From Limonium bicolor (Eukaryota; Streptophyta; Magnoliopsida; Caryophyllales; Plumbaginaceae): 64,000 nt of DNA. The stretch is from contig CM041776.1 of NCBI GenBank assembly GCA_023374045.1, forward strand, positions 144,277,296 through 144,341,295, in the 5' to 3' direction. This document shows positions 35,034-47,245 of this stretch, piece after piece (position 1 is the stretch's first letter; each line of letters starts with the position of its first letter). A model generated the notes under the pieces. The model worked only from the letters and a program-made list of their open reading frames with translations. It was not told the origin of the DNA and ran no database searches. A program made the translations under genes and the position numbers.

Positions 35034-35070
35034 TTTTGCTTGAGGACAAGCAAAAAGATAAGTGGGGGTG
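35034..35070 (+). other. Hairpin plus polypurine tract at the 3' LTR, copy 3
   Basis: TTTTGCTTG (35034-35042), loop AGGA, CAAGCAAAA (35047-35055): a perfect 9-bp stem, then AGATAAGTGGGGGTG directly before the 3' LTR at 35071. This copy is in the position of the functional tract. Confidence 0.8.
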
Positions 35071-36694
35071 TGATAAGTGTCCAAATGAGCATGATTTATA
35101 GGTGTATTTCATATATTATATATATATTAACACTTTTCTTGCTCATTTTTCCACTTCGGTTAGTTTTCCTCTAGTTTATGTTTTATTGTTTATCTCACAA
35201 ATTTATTGGTTTAACATGAGGAAAACCAAGCTGGAAGTAAAGTAGATAAAGAGACGAACACATAGACACAAACGGCTCAGAAAACGGAGTCCAAATGAAG
35301 AATGTAGAGCCGGTTGAACAGAGGCACGCGAGAGTCACGTGTTGGGCGTGACCGCCTCAAAACAGGCGGACCTCTCAAAGGCAACCGCCTGGCGGACTAG
35401 GCTGAGGCAACCGCCTCTTAATGGGCGGTTAAGGAGGCGGAACAGGGAGAGGTAACCGCCTCTTAATGGGCGGTTTTGGAGGCGGACAGCAAGGAACAAA
35501 CCGCCTAATACCTGGCGGTTCTTCAGGCGGTTAAGAAGGCGGTTCTGATTAATTCTAGTCGCGACCAGTTTCTTTTTCGCCCGTCCTCGTCTCCAACTAC
35601 TGTCTGCAACTCGCCCACTCGTCCACTGTCTGCGCCTACCTTAATTCACGCCTGTGTTCAGCGCTCTGTCCCCTGCAATCAATGAAGGAAGCAATAAATG
35701 AGCAATCAATGAGCTGCACCGCCTCAATCAATTCACGTGTTTCCTTATCTGCTTCCTTTCTTCTTCTTCTTTTCTTCTATAAAAGCCACGAGCTTCTGCT
35801 CAAAAATAAGAAGTCCTCCCTACGAGAAACACTACCGATCCATTATCCCTTCCTCCCGTCTTCTCCATTTTATTTTCTCTTCATTCCACAAAATCCACCT
35901 CTAGCCTACGTATACAAAATAGCAGAGCGAGACGGAGTGATTACGGATGATTTCTATCATTCTTGTTTCTGTTATTCTATTTAATATGTTAGGCTAGTTT
36001 ACATACGCTCTGGGAACGGTTATTATGTTTCTGTATTAATTATGCAATATTTCTACTGGTTTATTTATATACAGTTTGTTACGTTTTAAAAGTCATCTCG
36101 CCTTTTTAATAGATCTTGCGAATTTATTAAATTGCTCTACTAAGTCTATTTTGATCAGACCAGGTGATAAATAGACAGGTTAATTAAAGCGTAAAACTGG
36201 AGGAAACTTTATTATGATTTAATGAGTTAGTATTCAGTTGCAAATGTAATTCCTCAAATACTCCTCTGCCGTTCGCAGGCTTTTGCTTGAACCTTGATTA
36301 GAACCTTGCATTACAGGTGAACGAGTTCTTATGAGGCTATGACTTAGTCCTTAAGATAATTACAGGAACCTTGCCAAATTATTAAACCAGTAGAGATAGC
36401 TTAATTATGCAGATTATATTAACCTGACCCAGAGTTCCATTTTATTTATCCGTCAACTTAGTTTATTTTTATCTTTTTTTTTATTTGCAAGTCAATTAAT
36501 CCTCCCCTCCTGTGACACGCTTAGGTACTATTATATGTATATTAGTCCCACGGTTCGACATCCGGTTGCTTACATTTTCACTATACTACTGCGACCGGGA
36601 TTTATTTGCAGCCCGACGTTTATTTTTGGGTTTTAATTTCTTTCTTTTATGTTAATTAAACCTGTCTTAACCACTCACAAATATAACGTCTGCA
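35071..36694 (+). repeat. 3' LTR of the tRNA-Asp element
   Basis: Direct repeat of 31531-33111, with the dyad cluster at 35350-35545 (third dyad intact) and TATAAAA at 35778-35784. Ends ...GTCTGCA. Confidence 0.85.
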
Positions 36695-37199
36695 GTACTT
36701 CATTAATGTTGAATACATACCAATTGAGACCATGATTGCATAGATCATTATGAGGCAACTCTAGCGGTGTGATGATGTGCTTACTACATTTTTTTACTTA
36801 AGATTCTAGTGGTGTGATGATGTGCTTACTACATTCTATGACTTAAGACACACGACTTATTTTAATCCTCCTTCAGCACATGCGTCACTCACACTGGTCC
36901 CCGAGAGTGTTAATTCCGAAGGACCGCTGACCAACTACCTTTCAAGCAATTAAAGCAGGAATAAACTTATATTTATTAGTCTTTTTCATGTAGTTTCAAC
37001 TTTATCAAATAAACATAATCATTGTCCAATCTTTTAGACAGGTTATATACATATTCTTCCTCATATGACCTCTTCGTAACTTCTTCACTACTCAAGCAGA
37101 TTTTGAAACATTGTCACATATCTGAGATTCACTTAGTAAATTGAATTTGTGCTCATTAACTGAATGAATACCAATACATTTAAATCAAAATAAAAACCA
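36695..37199 (-). other. Copia relic, region between protease and integrase
   Basis: A minus-strand block reading HKFNLLSESQICD (near 37140-37170) matches the copia pre-integrase pattern of LLSISQLCD. The rest is too decayed to assign. Confidence 0.45.
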
Positions 37200-38802
37200 A
37201 CTATACCAAAAAATTGTTACCTTTCCTATTGTCGCCTAAGGAAACTATTTCTTGGTGCTTAGACATGAGTGAGAGGAATTACCATTTATTTCCTGAGATA
37301 TGTCTAGAGCACCCACTGTCAATCAGTAGAGCTCCCCTCCCACTCTATTCCGCACTTCACACGTTAGTTTATAGGATTAGGGACCCAATGGTATTTAGGT
37401 CCTTTATCACCATCAAATTCATTCTTTTAATCTTTTCGTTCTTCCATTTTAAGATCTGCCCTAGCTGGTTGCCAGGATCGCATAAAGTGAGTCTTGTAAC
37501 ATGTGGATTGGTGGTGTCCAGGTTGTCTGCAATGGTAACAACCCTCGCATACCAACCCTCGAAGGTTGTATGACAGGTCGCCTACCACCCCATGAGGGCT
37601 TCCTTTGGCTTCTTTGGAAGGAAACCAGTTCAGTTTTGTTAAGTGAGACTATGACATTGTCATCATCTGGTTCGTTTACTTCAATATGTATTTTCTTGGT
37701 AATTTCATCTATCTCATCTATCAGTTTTTAATGAGTTGTGAGTAGCTCATCATAGTCATTCTGTATTTTCCTAATGGCCCTTTTCAGGTTTACTACACTG
37801 TAATCTTTTAGTTATTTTCAAGATATTCATTCATCTTAACTAACAATTGGTTAGTTTTCTCATACTCCTCTAACTGATCGACAAGAACCTTGGTAAATTT
37901 CCTAAGACTCCTGAATTTAGGATAACTTACCTCAACATTGCTTTGGTTGTCATCAGACTTCTCACCGATAGACTCCTCAATTGTTTACCTATTTACATTT
38001 GGGTATGGTTTTTGGACAGTCTCTAAGGTGATGCACTTGTTTGTTACAAGCGAAGTACTCCCCATTTTCCTTCATCTGTCCCGTTTCTTCATTATCTAGG
38101 TCTGATCGTGATACTCCATGTGTCAGCAATTTGTGACACGAGTCCCTTGCCTTTTTCTTTCTTGACAGATTCTTTTGGCTCAAAGGTCACTAGTGACCCC
38201 AACATGTCAGTGAGTGACATCTTTGATGGGTCGTGGTCTTCCTGCATAGCATTAACTTTACTATCACAAATTGTTGGAAGTGATTATAAGAACTTGCAGA
38301 TTTGGTATACATTGAATATGGTTATTCCAAGCTTGAACATCTCGTTGATGAGCTTGGTGAACCTTGTGTGCATATCAAAGATAGTCTCCTCTTCCTCTTT
38401 CTCGAACAACTCCAAATGAGTAAGAAGAAGTTCAATGCGTGTCTCGACAATGGCATCATAGGTTACTTCAAGAGTTTCCCAGATCTCCTTGGTTGTATTA
38501 AGAGATGAGATCTTGGAATACTGCTCAGGTAGCAACACACAATGAATAAGTTTGACAGGTTGTGCATTGAATCTTGCCTTCTCCACTTGTTCCTCGGTCA
38601 TGATGTCTATGGAAGCTTGATTTACTTTATCATCTTTGAGAATTTACTCTTCAACATTGATCAACTGCCAGATTTGTGGATCCTCGGACTTGATGTAGAA
38701 CTCCTTCTTTGTCTTCCAATGCATGTAGTTTTTTCCATTAAGTAGTGGTCGTCGGTTTGGGGTTGCACCTTCTTCTGACGACAGTATGTTAGAGAAAGAC
38801 AT
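37200..38802 (-). pseudogene. Copia relic: gag and protease
   Basis: Start codon at 38802. N-terminal gag with LLNGKNYMHWKTKKEFYI, an internal stop near 38645, then the gag domain (38601-38284: LPEQYSKISSLNTTKEIW, ELFEKEEEETIFDMHTRF). A damaged zinc knuckle lies near 38060-38020 (ACNKQVHHLRDCP). The protease has IDSGCSRHISGNKW near 37305-37265; Asp-Ser-Gly-Cys is usual for this group of copia elements. Several frame changes. No primer site or LTR was recognised upstream of 38802. Confidence 0.8.
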
Positions 38803-40214
38803 GATCCTCTTATGAGTAGTTAACTCGTTATAAGATACCTACTCTTATACCTATTGCAATAGAATAACCCTCTAAGACACGTCTCCTATGTGTACTGAAT
38901 GTATTTATTGGCTATCTGTGAGTATATCGTGATGTAATGAATGGATGATAGAAGAGTGTAGGTATTTAAACTAGAATCTTATTTCTGCCTGAGAATTAAC
39001 ACACTAGTAATTCACTTAATCCCCTTGCCTAACCCTTGGACTCTGAGACAGTTTAGGACTTGCCACCGAAGCCCTTTTACCCTCTGACCAACCTATGGTG
39101 AGCAATCTTTTAGCAGTCGCCAACTGCTGCCTGACTATCCTAGTTGGTCTCCCAGCTAATCCTCCGACTCCTCCCATACCCTAACTAGTTACCCATGTAC
39201 TCAAACCATTGAGTTGATACTCCCAACGCTCCACACTACTGCTCACTACAACTCACTCACTCAATTGAGACTAAAACTTGCACTTAAGCCCAGCTCATAC
39301 AATGTATATGCTCTTTAATCTCTATGTTACAAGAGTAGTGTTCCTTGAAGCTTATTTTACAAAATGAGTTCTGATTTGTATTTACAGAGATTAAGCTGCA
39401 TCTGAAGGTTGGTAGACCTCTACTAGCTTCATCAGCCACTTGGAATTCCTTGTACGATTGGTTGAGTTACTGCTCACTTGTCCACTTAGGTGACACGTGG
39501 AAGATAGCCATTGGTCAATGTGGGTGGTGATTGTGGGCACCGACCACAACTGGCTTATAGCTGATATTTACAAGTTGGTAGATCAACTTGTTTTCTTCTC
39601 CTGGATTCAACTAATGTCTTCTAGCAATGATCACCTGAAGATATACCAACATATGGAGGCTTCTCAGTTGCTGTCGGTTGCAAGTTGTAGCTCAAGAAGC
39701 TTTCGCAGGTTGGCAACTAAAGTGACTTCTCTAGGCCAGACTTAGTTGTTGGTTTCACTAATGAAGATCTGATGATGTATACTTGTAGGTAATACACATG
39801 GATGTGTTCTAGTGGTTACCGAAAGTCAGGCTTGGCACAAGTTGCACTAGTTTGCTTTCGCCCCTTGTCTTTGTAGATGCTAAGTCTTCATGTCACTTTC
39901 TGGGAAGTTTTCATGTGATGATTAAATCTTCCAAGTGGTCGACCTTGTTAGACATGTCATTTATTTTGTCTATTGAGGTTGAGTCATCATGGAGCTTCGT
40001 CTCTGAGCGGCCTGGGACATGTGCTTGACATGTTGGGCACCGATCAAACAAAAGAACCCATTTACAACCTTGCGTGCCAAGCGATTATGATAATCCTGCT
40101 TCCTAAAACACTTGATCAAAATATTAAACCCATAAGGAAGGTTTGCTATCATTAAAACCTTAAGGATCTTGATCTAACAATAGCACTTCAAAATCCACTA
40201 ACATAGTGTACGAC
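38803..40214. other. Unassigned sequence
   Basis: May include the leader or LTR of the copia relic, but no TG...CA ends or primer site were found. A small tandem repeat (unit about 27 bases, TTCAAAATCAACTAAC) begins at about 40185 and runs into the next repeat. Short ORFs have no recognisable domain. Confidence 0.3.
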
Positions 40215-40735
40215 TTCAAAATCAACTAACGCGACACAGGACATCAAAATCAACTAACACAACACAGGAGTTCAAAATCTCACACAAACACAATAGGGTT
40301 CAAATCAGATACCGGTGTGTTATGGTTCATTGTAAACCTAGATTCACAAGCGATGAAAGTTTGGCAACTCCATATTTGCAAGCAGAGTAGTGTAGGAAAT
40401 TAGAGAATCAACAAAGAGTAAAATTGAGAGGGAAAAGCATAATCGAGGGCAAAAAGCTGAATCGAGAGTGAGCAAAATCAAGACCTACCACGGAATAAGA
40501 AAGGTCAAAATCAGGTCTAAGTGAATTGGGGGAGTATAACTTAACCGGTTGACATGTCACTAATAAGAGAGCTATTACCACATGGATGTAACTCACGGAT
40601 GTGGGGAGATGGTTAACGGATGTAAAACGTAAGAATGTCTGGGTGAGCAATTTAATTTCTTAAACCACATAGATGGGTTGTGAAATTAGTCTAAACCTCA
40701 TGGGTGGGGGGGGGGGGTGCAATTTTCCTAAAAGT
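40215..40735 (-). repeat. Dispersed repeat, copy 2 (empty site)
   Basis: Reverse complement of 21245-22260 without the 544-bp insertion; the uninterrupted target reads CTCCCCAC near 40600. A run of G follows near 40705-40716. Confidence 0.7.
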
Positions 40736-41214
40736 AACTAATAATAATGTTCCCCTAAATGCTTCAGTGATTGGACAGCGAAGGAGGATGAGTGTTTTGT
40801 GTTTTTATTTATGCTACACAAACCATCGAGAGTGGTTCTAAATCTTAAGAACAGAGTCGCCAACGACACTCTATATTGTTTACTCAAATTCTTACTTTGT
40901 TTAGAATGTTATTTTTTTACTAATATATTATTGAAATAAAGATTTTCTTCGTTATTATATGATTTAATAAATTTAGTTTAAATTTTGAATAATATGTAAA
41001 TATATTAAAATATATTTTTTTATAGAAATAAACATATTTAGGCAAGAGTACTTTAAAGTGTCGGATTTTGTTATACTAATGTTTATTTATCTATGCGGTC
41101 ATTTTTACAAAAATATAAGTTTTATTTGGTAATTTTACTGTTTACATTCGCGTTGTATTACTTAAATTTCTTCATGTACATTTTTGCTTCAATTTCTTTT
41201 ACAAAAAATAAAAG
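40736..41214. other. AT-rich spacer
   Basis: Strongly AT-rich, no ORF or repeat recognised. Confidence 0.5.
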
Positions 41215-42233
41215 TAAAATAGCATTCTAAACTCCTTGTAAAGAAAGTTGTATTTTTATCACCTTACCGAAGCCATTGTTAGGTTGATCTTTGAGCCCAT
41301 CTAGTGTCCTCCTTGTAAAGAAGCCAGTCCAATTGTTCACTGAGGTCCATTCATTTATTGAGGTTCTCTTGCGATGGGTTTAATATAGCAACCTGTGCAA
41401 TTGCTTCTTGGGTGTCCACAATTGCCTTCCTCTCTGCCCGAGCTCGATTACCTCCCCATATTTGTAGCTTACGCCCGCATTGGATCACTTTCTCCATGTA
41501 TCCCCTTCCATTGTGGAGTCCCTTACATGCGAGATCATGTAGCCAACTATTGTCAAAGCGCTTCGCTGTTCTTGGGAAGTGAGAAAAAGTTTTATCAGGC
41601 GGTAATCGGATCTCCCCCATTGTAGGTGAATATTTCTTGCTTTAGGGAAGATGTGGACCCAACTTTCTGTGGCGGTGAACCGATCAAGTCTTGATTTTGT
41701 GTTTCTTATACCTGATTCTATTGTTGAAGGTATAAATTCCACCAGAAAAAGCCAGATTCGCAGGGCAAGACCTAAAGGCTTGCATGCATACTCAATTGTG
41801 ATTTCCCCAACCAATGCTTTCGAATCTGAATAAGATTTCATTGAAATCTCTGAAAACAAGCCATGGCTTAGAGAAGAAGTCTCGAATATCCTGAAGAAGG
41901 TTCCAGGTTTTTCATTTCTCCGACGAGGACGGCCAACCATAAATCCCAATTCCTCTCCAACTGTCATTCAATCCCCATCTACTTTGAAGTCAGCATGATG
42001 GGTAGAGAATACTTACATGAATTGAAGATTTCCATAAAAGAGCAACACCCCCCTTGCGACCGACACTGTCGATCGTAAAACCTCTATAGATGCGCATTCT
42101 TCATTCGAAGGCAACCATTTCTAGTGAAAAGTTTGGTTTCGTTGTCCGGTGTTTCGATTCTTAAAATCTGAAGAACCCATCGGCGTGAGTCCGGGTCTCC
42201 CAGACCAAGACAGTAGAGCTATAAAATACTCAT
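41215..42233 (-). pseudogene. LINE (L1-type) ORF2 fragment, endonuclease domain
   Basis: Reading on the minus strand from an ATG at 42233, in shifting frames: an N-terminal block like MKIL-NCRGLG-P with two changes, then GRKGGVALLWKSSIHV (about 42070-42020), FYGWP-like IYGWPSSSEK, WLVFRDFNEIL, AFSGGIYTFNN, RLDRFTATESW, HIFPKAR...SDYRLI, and at the end RWAQRS...WLR.GDKNTTFF (about 41295-41220). This is the order of the plant LINE APE-type endonuclease and the linker before the reverse transcriptase. The RT is missing. At least three frame changes and two stops. Confidence 0.8.
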
Positions 42234-42315
42234 ATTATCATAAGTTGGTGGGTAAGATAAAGACGGGTGGCAAGGCCTCCCATGGGGAGAGAAGATAAAC
42301 TTTGTTGCTTGTTTG

Positions 42316-42669
42316 TGTTAGGATATGTTAATATACTTAGGATATATTATTTATTACTTTCCAGATTTAGGAGTTAGTATATATCCTCATACTTAGGATA
42401 TATTATTTATTACTTTCCAGATTTAGGAGTTAGTACATATCCTCATACTTAGGATATATTATTTATTACTTTCCAGATCTAGGAGTTAGTATTTATTCTC
42501 ATACTTTTTCTTTCCCTTTTCATTTCACTCAGGGGTGTATATATATGTAACCAGGAGCTTCATTCCAGATCATCCAATACAATAGAAAATTCCATCTTCT
42601 TCAAACATTCGCTCTCGTCTCTCGTTTCCCTCTCGCCTTCTTTTCTAAATCCTTCTCCCACATTTAACA
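42316..42669 (+). repeat. 5' LTR of the copia element
   Basis: Contains three tandem 56-bp units starting ACTTAGGATATATTATTTAT and a TATA-like stretch GTATATATATG near 42536-42547. Confidence 0.95.
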
Positions 42670-42681
42670 TGGTACCAGAGC
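42670..42681 (+). other. Primer-binding site of the copia element
   Basis: TGGTACCAGAGC immediately after the LTR; complementary to initiator tRNA-Met except for one position often seen in copia elements. Confidence 0.85.
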
Positions 42682-42711
42682 AGGTTGTCCACAATTAACT
42701 TGCCTTACCCG

Positions 42712-43890
42712 ATGGCAACCAAACACAGCGATAGCGAACAAAGCTTGACCGAAAATGACGAAGCGTCCGATGCAGGCGAAGAAGACGACGAAGTCGACAA
42801 ACCCAGAAGGCGCACCTCTCGACTTGACCCTTCAGACCCATTGACCGTGACTAGCGCAGATCAACCAGGAATATCCCTTACCGCCAAGAAATTCGACGGA
42901 AAAGGCTTCCAAATATGGAAGAAGAAAATGGAGATCTCGCTTCTGGCCAAGAACAAGATCAAAATGATTGACGGAACCTTACCCCGGTCCAAGGTTGCAA
43001 AGAGTCGACGAGATGCCTGGGATCGTTGTGATGGTCTCATCAGATCCTGGATCATTTCTAGCGTAGATTCGTCGATTGCCGACGGACTTATATCCCGCAG
43101 TACCTCTCGCGCCATGTGGAAAGCGTTGTGCAAGAGATACGACCAGTCAGATGGTACTCGCTTGTTCGAATTGAGACGAGAATTATCTCAGGTAGAGCAG
43201 GGTACATCCAGTGTCGCAGATTATTTTGCTCGCTTGGAAAAATTGTGGGACGAAATTGCTAGTGTTTCCGATGTTGATACTTGTGTCTGTGGTTACGGTG
43301 ATAAAATTGCCAAAATGATCGAAAATCAAAAACTTTTCGAATTTCTTTTGGGTCTTCGAGAAGAGTTTATCAACGTCCGTGGGAATCTTCTCATGAAATC
43401 CCCTTTACCTAGCGTGGATTCTGCCTATTCCGTTATTCTCCACGAAGAGAGACAGCGCGGTACGAACAAATCAGGTAGAAATTCTGTCGAGACTTCTTTT
43501 GCCAACACTGTGAGCAAGGGCGATTCGAACCGAAACAACCGATTCAAGAACAAACGAGAGGAGACTGGCAAAAGGAACGACTGTGCGTGCTCTCACTGTG
43601 GCAAGTCCGGTCACCTTAAAAAGGACTGTTTTGAGTTGAAGGGGTATCCAGATTGGTGGAAGGGAACAAAAGTCTCTTCCGCAAATACAGTTCAACGTGG
43701 CGAAGGCAACTCCAACTCCCACGGTTTGGATGTAGAAAGGTTTAATCATATCTGTGATATGCTGGAACAGACAAGTGTTTTCTCTGCTAAAGGAAAGAGT
43801 ACCTCTGCTATTAAAAACAATGTTGAATCTGCCAGCTTCGCAGGTAATACTCATAATCAGTTACTACTGATAATTCCCAACGGTGGTTGA
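42712..43890 (+). pseudogene. Copia gag
   Basis: First ATG at 42712 begins MATKHSDSEQ. An acidic N-terminal stretch is followed by the copia gag domain (KFDGKGFQIWKKKMEISLL, AMWKALCKRY, ELSQVEQGTSSVADYFARL). The zinc knuckle CSHCGKSGHLKKDC is complete at about 43593-43634. The frame ends at 43890, inside the start of the protease, which is open in the -1 frame from 43857. Copia elements usually have a single gag-pol frame, so this is either an indel within 43857-43890 or a true -1 shift; no classic slippery heptamer is visible. Confidence 0.9.
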
Positions 43891-45647
43891 TAGACTCTGG
43901 TGCTAATGATCATTTGGTTGGTGATATTAGTTTTTTGGGTAACAAGAGGAAATTGTCTAAACCTCGCTATGTTACTATGCCTAATGGAAATACTGAAACC
44001 ATTGACACCATAGGCACCGTAACATTTTCAAACAGTTTGAAACTTGAGAATGTTTTATACGTTCCTAGCTTCAATCTTGCCCTCATTTCCGTAAGTAAGC
44101 TGGTTGATCAAACAGGTCTGAATGTTGTTTTTGATCGAGAATTCTGTTATGTTCAGGGCCCTACTTGGATGAGTAGGAAGCGCATAGGATGCAAGAGAGA
44201 TGGCCTCTATACCTTGGATGTGGATTCTTTGGAACGAACCACTTTTGACAGTTGTAATAGTGTGTATATCACACCTAGAGATCATCGTACCAACAAAGCC
44301 TTGTTTTGGCATATGAAAATGGGTCATCCCCCTTTAAGTAAGATGCTTAGAATGGGTTTAGTTAGCAAGGAGGATGTTCCCTTGAGTTTTGCCTGTGACA
44401 TTTGCTTTCGTGCAAAAGGACATCGTCTTTCATTTCCACATTCTGTTCATAAATCTGAGGTTTGCTTTGAGATTATACATCTTGATATATGGGGACCTTG
44501 TTCTTATGCGAATCATGATGGTAGTAAATACTTCTTGACTATAGTGGATGACGCTAGCAGATGCACATGGACTATTCTTATGAAGCAAAAGTCAGAAGCC
44601 ACCCTTCACATACAACATTTTATTCTCATGGCTGAAAAACAATTTAACAAACATGTTAAAATTGTGCATTCAGATAATGCATACGAATTGGGATCCTCTA
44701 CCATTTTGAAACATTTCTTTTATGACAAAGGTATCCTTCACCACACCACATGTGTTCACACACCTCAACAAAACGGCATAGTAGAACGAAAACATCGTTA
44801 TTTGTTAGAAACTGCTCGTGCTCTATTTTTTCAATCCGGATTAGAGATGGAATATTGGGGAGAAAGCATCTTAATGGCCACTCATCTTATAAATCGTTTG
44901 CCCTCTTCTACTTTAAATAACACTTCACCGTATGCGTTTCTCCATGGTGTCCCACCTAAATTTAATACTTTTCACACCTTTGGCTGCCTTGCGTATCACA
45001 CCGGCCCACATCTTCCGCACACCAAATTTGATAATCGCGGGTCCAAGGCCGTGTATGTTGGGCCTGGGTTATCTAAAAAGGGGCACCGATTATTATTATT
45101 AGATGAACGTAAGATAATCACGAGCCGCGATGTCACCTTCTTCGACAATATATTTCCTCTCATAAACGAAGGGAAAAATGACACCGTTTCTACCTTTCCC
45201 ATTCCTTGTGATGATGATGTTGTCGACATTTCTTCTGATGTTCCCGTCTCTCGACCAGAAACGATGACTCAACAAGATAATCAGCCAATTTCCACTTACA
45301 TTGATGATAATTCCACTCAGAGAATGACACAACAAGTGGATAGTAGTCCAGACAACATAAGTAACAGCATCCGTGATCCTCCTTCCGAGAATGACTGTAT
45401 TTCTCACACTGAGACCATTCTTCATTCTCAACACTCTATTGCTCCCGCTGACACTAATGATCCTGAAGAGCAAACTGATGGCTCTTGTCACAATCCGTCA
45501 ATCTCACACCTTAGACGATCGTCTCGCAGCCGGCAACCCCCTGCTAAATTCCATGATTACGAGTGTAATCAAGCGTCTATTGACTGTTTCTCTCAGATTT
45601 TGGCTACTCGTCTTAAAGCCCCTCAAGCTCAATACATTACCATATGA
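43857..45647 (+). pseudogene. Copia protease and integrase
   Basis: Protease motif WLIDSGANDH at about 43881-43910. Pre-integrase zinc region H-x4-H (HMKMGH, 44310) with CDIC at about 44395. Integrase catalytic residues: Asp in LDIWGP (44484), Asp in HSDNAYE (about 44670), Glu in QQNGIVERKH (about 44785). A long Ser/Asp-rich linker follows to the stop at 45647, where the frame changes to that of the RT start. Confidence 0.92.
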
Positions 45648-47245
45648 ATTCCTTGACGGACTTGAGCCCATCTCGTGTCATGTGCTGCCAAGTTGCTAGT
45701 TATTGTCCAGATGAGCCAAGATCTTACAAAGTGGCTTGTCAACATCATGAATGGAGGGAAGCAATGGCGGCAGAGTTAAAAGCTCTTGAAGACAACAACA
45801 CATGGAGTCTTGTGAAACTTCCAAAAGGAAAAAGATGTATTTCTTGTAGATGGGTCTATCGGGTCAAATACAAAACTAACGGAGACGTAGAAAGGTATAA
45901 AGCCGGTTGGTTGCTCGGGGTTTCACACAGAAATATGGGGAAGATTTTGATGAAACCTTTTCTCCAGTAGTCAAGATGACTACGGTTCGTGCTTTGATCA
46001 GCGTAGCCGTTAAGCGTCATTGGTTTATTCACCAACTCGACGTCAACAACGCTTTTATTCACGGAGATCTTCACGAGGAGATTTATATGCAACCCCGATG
46101 GTCTTGAGATTGAAACCAAGGGGTTAGTTTGCAGGCTTCAAAAATCTTTATACGGTTTGAAACAAGCTTCTCGACAATGGTACTCCAAGCTTTCCACCAC
46201 TCTCACTCATCTCGGATTCACTATATCTGAGAACGATCATTCTCTTTTCAAGTGGACCAAAGATGACTCTATTCTTTTCCTCGGAGTCTACGTTGATGAT
46301 ATAATTCTTTGCGGGAATGATCAAACCAAAATTCGACATGTCAAGGATACTCTTCACCAACTTTTTAAAATTAAAGACTTGGGTAATCTAAGTCGTTTTC
46401 TCGGGATGGAATATCACCATACCACCAACGGCGTTGGAATCACTCAGCATCAATTTGCCACCAATCTTCTTCGTGATTATAATGTCGATTCCCAACAGCC
46501 TGTTGCTAGCCCCCTGGCTCCTAACATTAAGCTACATCTTCATGATGGTCAACCATTATCAGATGTCACATCTTACCGACGGCTTATGGGAAAACTTAAT
46601 TATCTCATCAATACCCGTCCGGACTTGAACTTCAGCATCCAACTCCTAAGCCAATTCAACAATCAGCCTTGTCAACATCACTGGGATGCTGCCATCCACG
46701 TTCTTCGATATATAAAAGGGACTCTTGGATATGGCATTTTCTTCAATAATTCTGATAATTTCTCTCTCATCGCATATTGCGACTCAGATTGGGCCACTTG
46801 TCCTATTTCTCGCAGGTCCATAAGCGGTTACTACATTCTCCTTGGCGGTGCACCTATCTCCTGGAAATCAAAAAAGCAAACATGCGTCTCCCTTTCCTCC
46901 GCCGAAGCTGAATATCGTGCCCTCCGTCGTGTCACCACTGAGCTGGCATGGCTCTCTCGTCTTCTTCACGAGATGGGTGTCCCTGATATCACACCCATTC
47001 CTCTCCGGTGTGATAATCTGTCTGCCGTTTTCATTGCAAGGAATCCGGTCCTCCACGAACGTACAAAACACATCGAGATTGATGTTCATTACGTTCGTGA
47101 TCAAATCAAAGCCGGCCTCATCAATGTCACACACATTTCTAACTCATTTCAGAAAGCTGATATGCTAACCAAGGCTCTCACCGGGAAAGAATATCGTCGT
47201 CAACTTGACTCCATGGGGATGATTAATGTGCTAGCAAATCGATGA
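45644..47245 (+). pseudogene. Copia reverse transcriptase and RNase H
   Basis: RT start WREAMAAELKALEDNNTWSL and [19 protein letters not shown] one-base loss at about 45902-45906 shifts to [20 protein letters not shown] and [12 protein letters not shown]; a second change in the C run near 46092 shifts to the frame with LQKSLYGLKQASRQWY and the catalytic YVDDIILC (about 46290). RNase H shows YCDSDWA, RRSISGY, SSAEAEYRAL, CDNLSA, ERTKHIEID and the tail KADMLTKAL. Stop at 47243-47245. Confidence 0.92.

Larger units (their letters stand above)
31531..36694 (+). mobile_element. Non-autonomous LTR retrotransposon with tRNA-Asp primer site, inserted in the copia relic
   Basis: Two LTRs of about 1.6 kb (31531-33111 and 35071-36694, both starting TGATAAGTGTCC) enclose an internal region of only 1.96 kb, with the primer site at 33115 and a purine run just before 35071. 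No pol sequence is present; a broken gag-type zinc knuckle near 33363 is the only protein trace. The 18-base primer site matches plant tRNA-Asp, as used by Athila-type gypsy elements, so it is probably a deletion derivative mobilised by such a relative. Both sides of the insertion are parts of one minus-strand copia relic. A target duplication could not be confirmed (left flank GAGTA, right flank GTACT). Confidence 0.85.

Noticed and set aside
35682..35984. 100-codon ORF in the tRNA-Asp LTR
   Set aside because: The partner LTR has a different frame after single-base indels; spans the TATA box and presumed start site.
21245..40735. The inverted repeat pair as ends of one large transposon
   Set aside because: The copies lack defined termini and target duplication, and the contents between them are independent elements.
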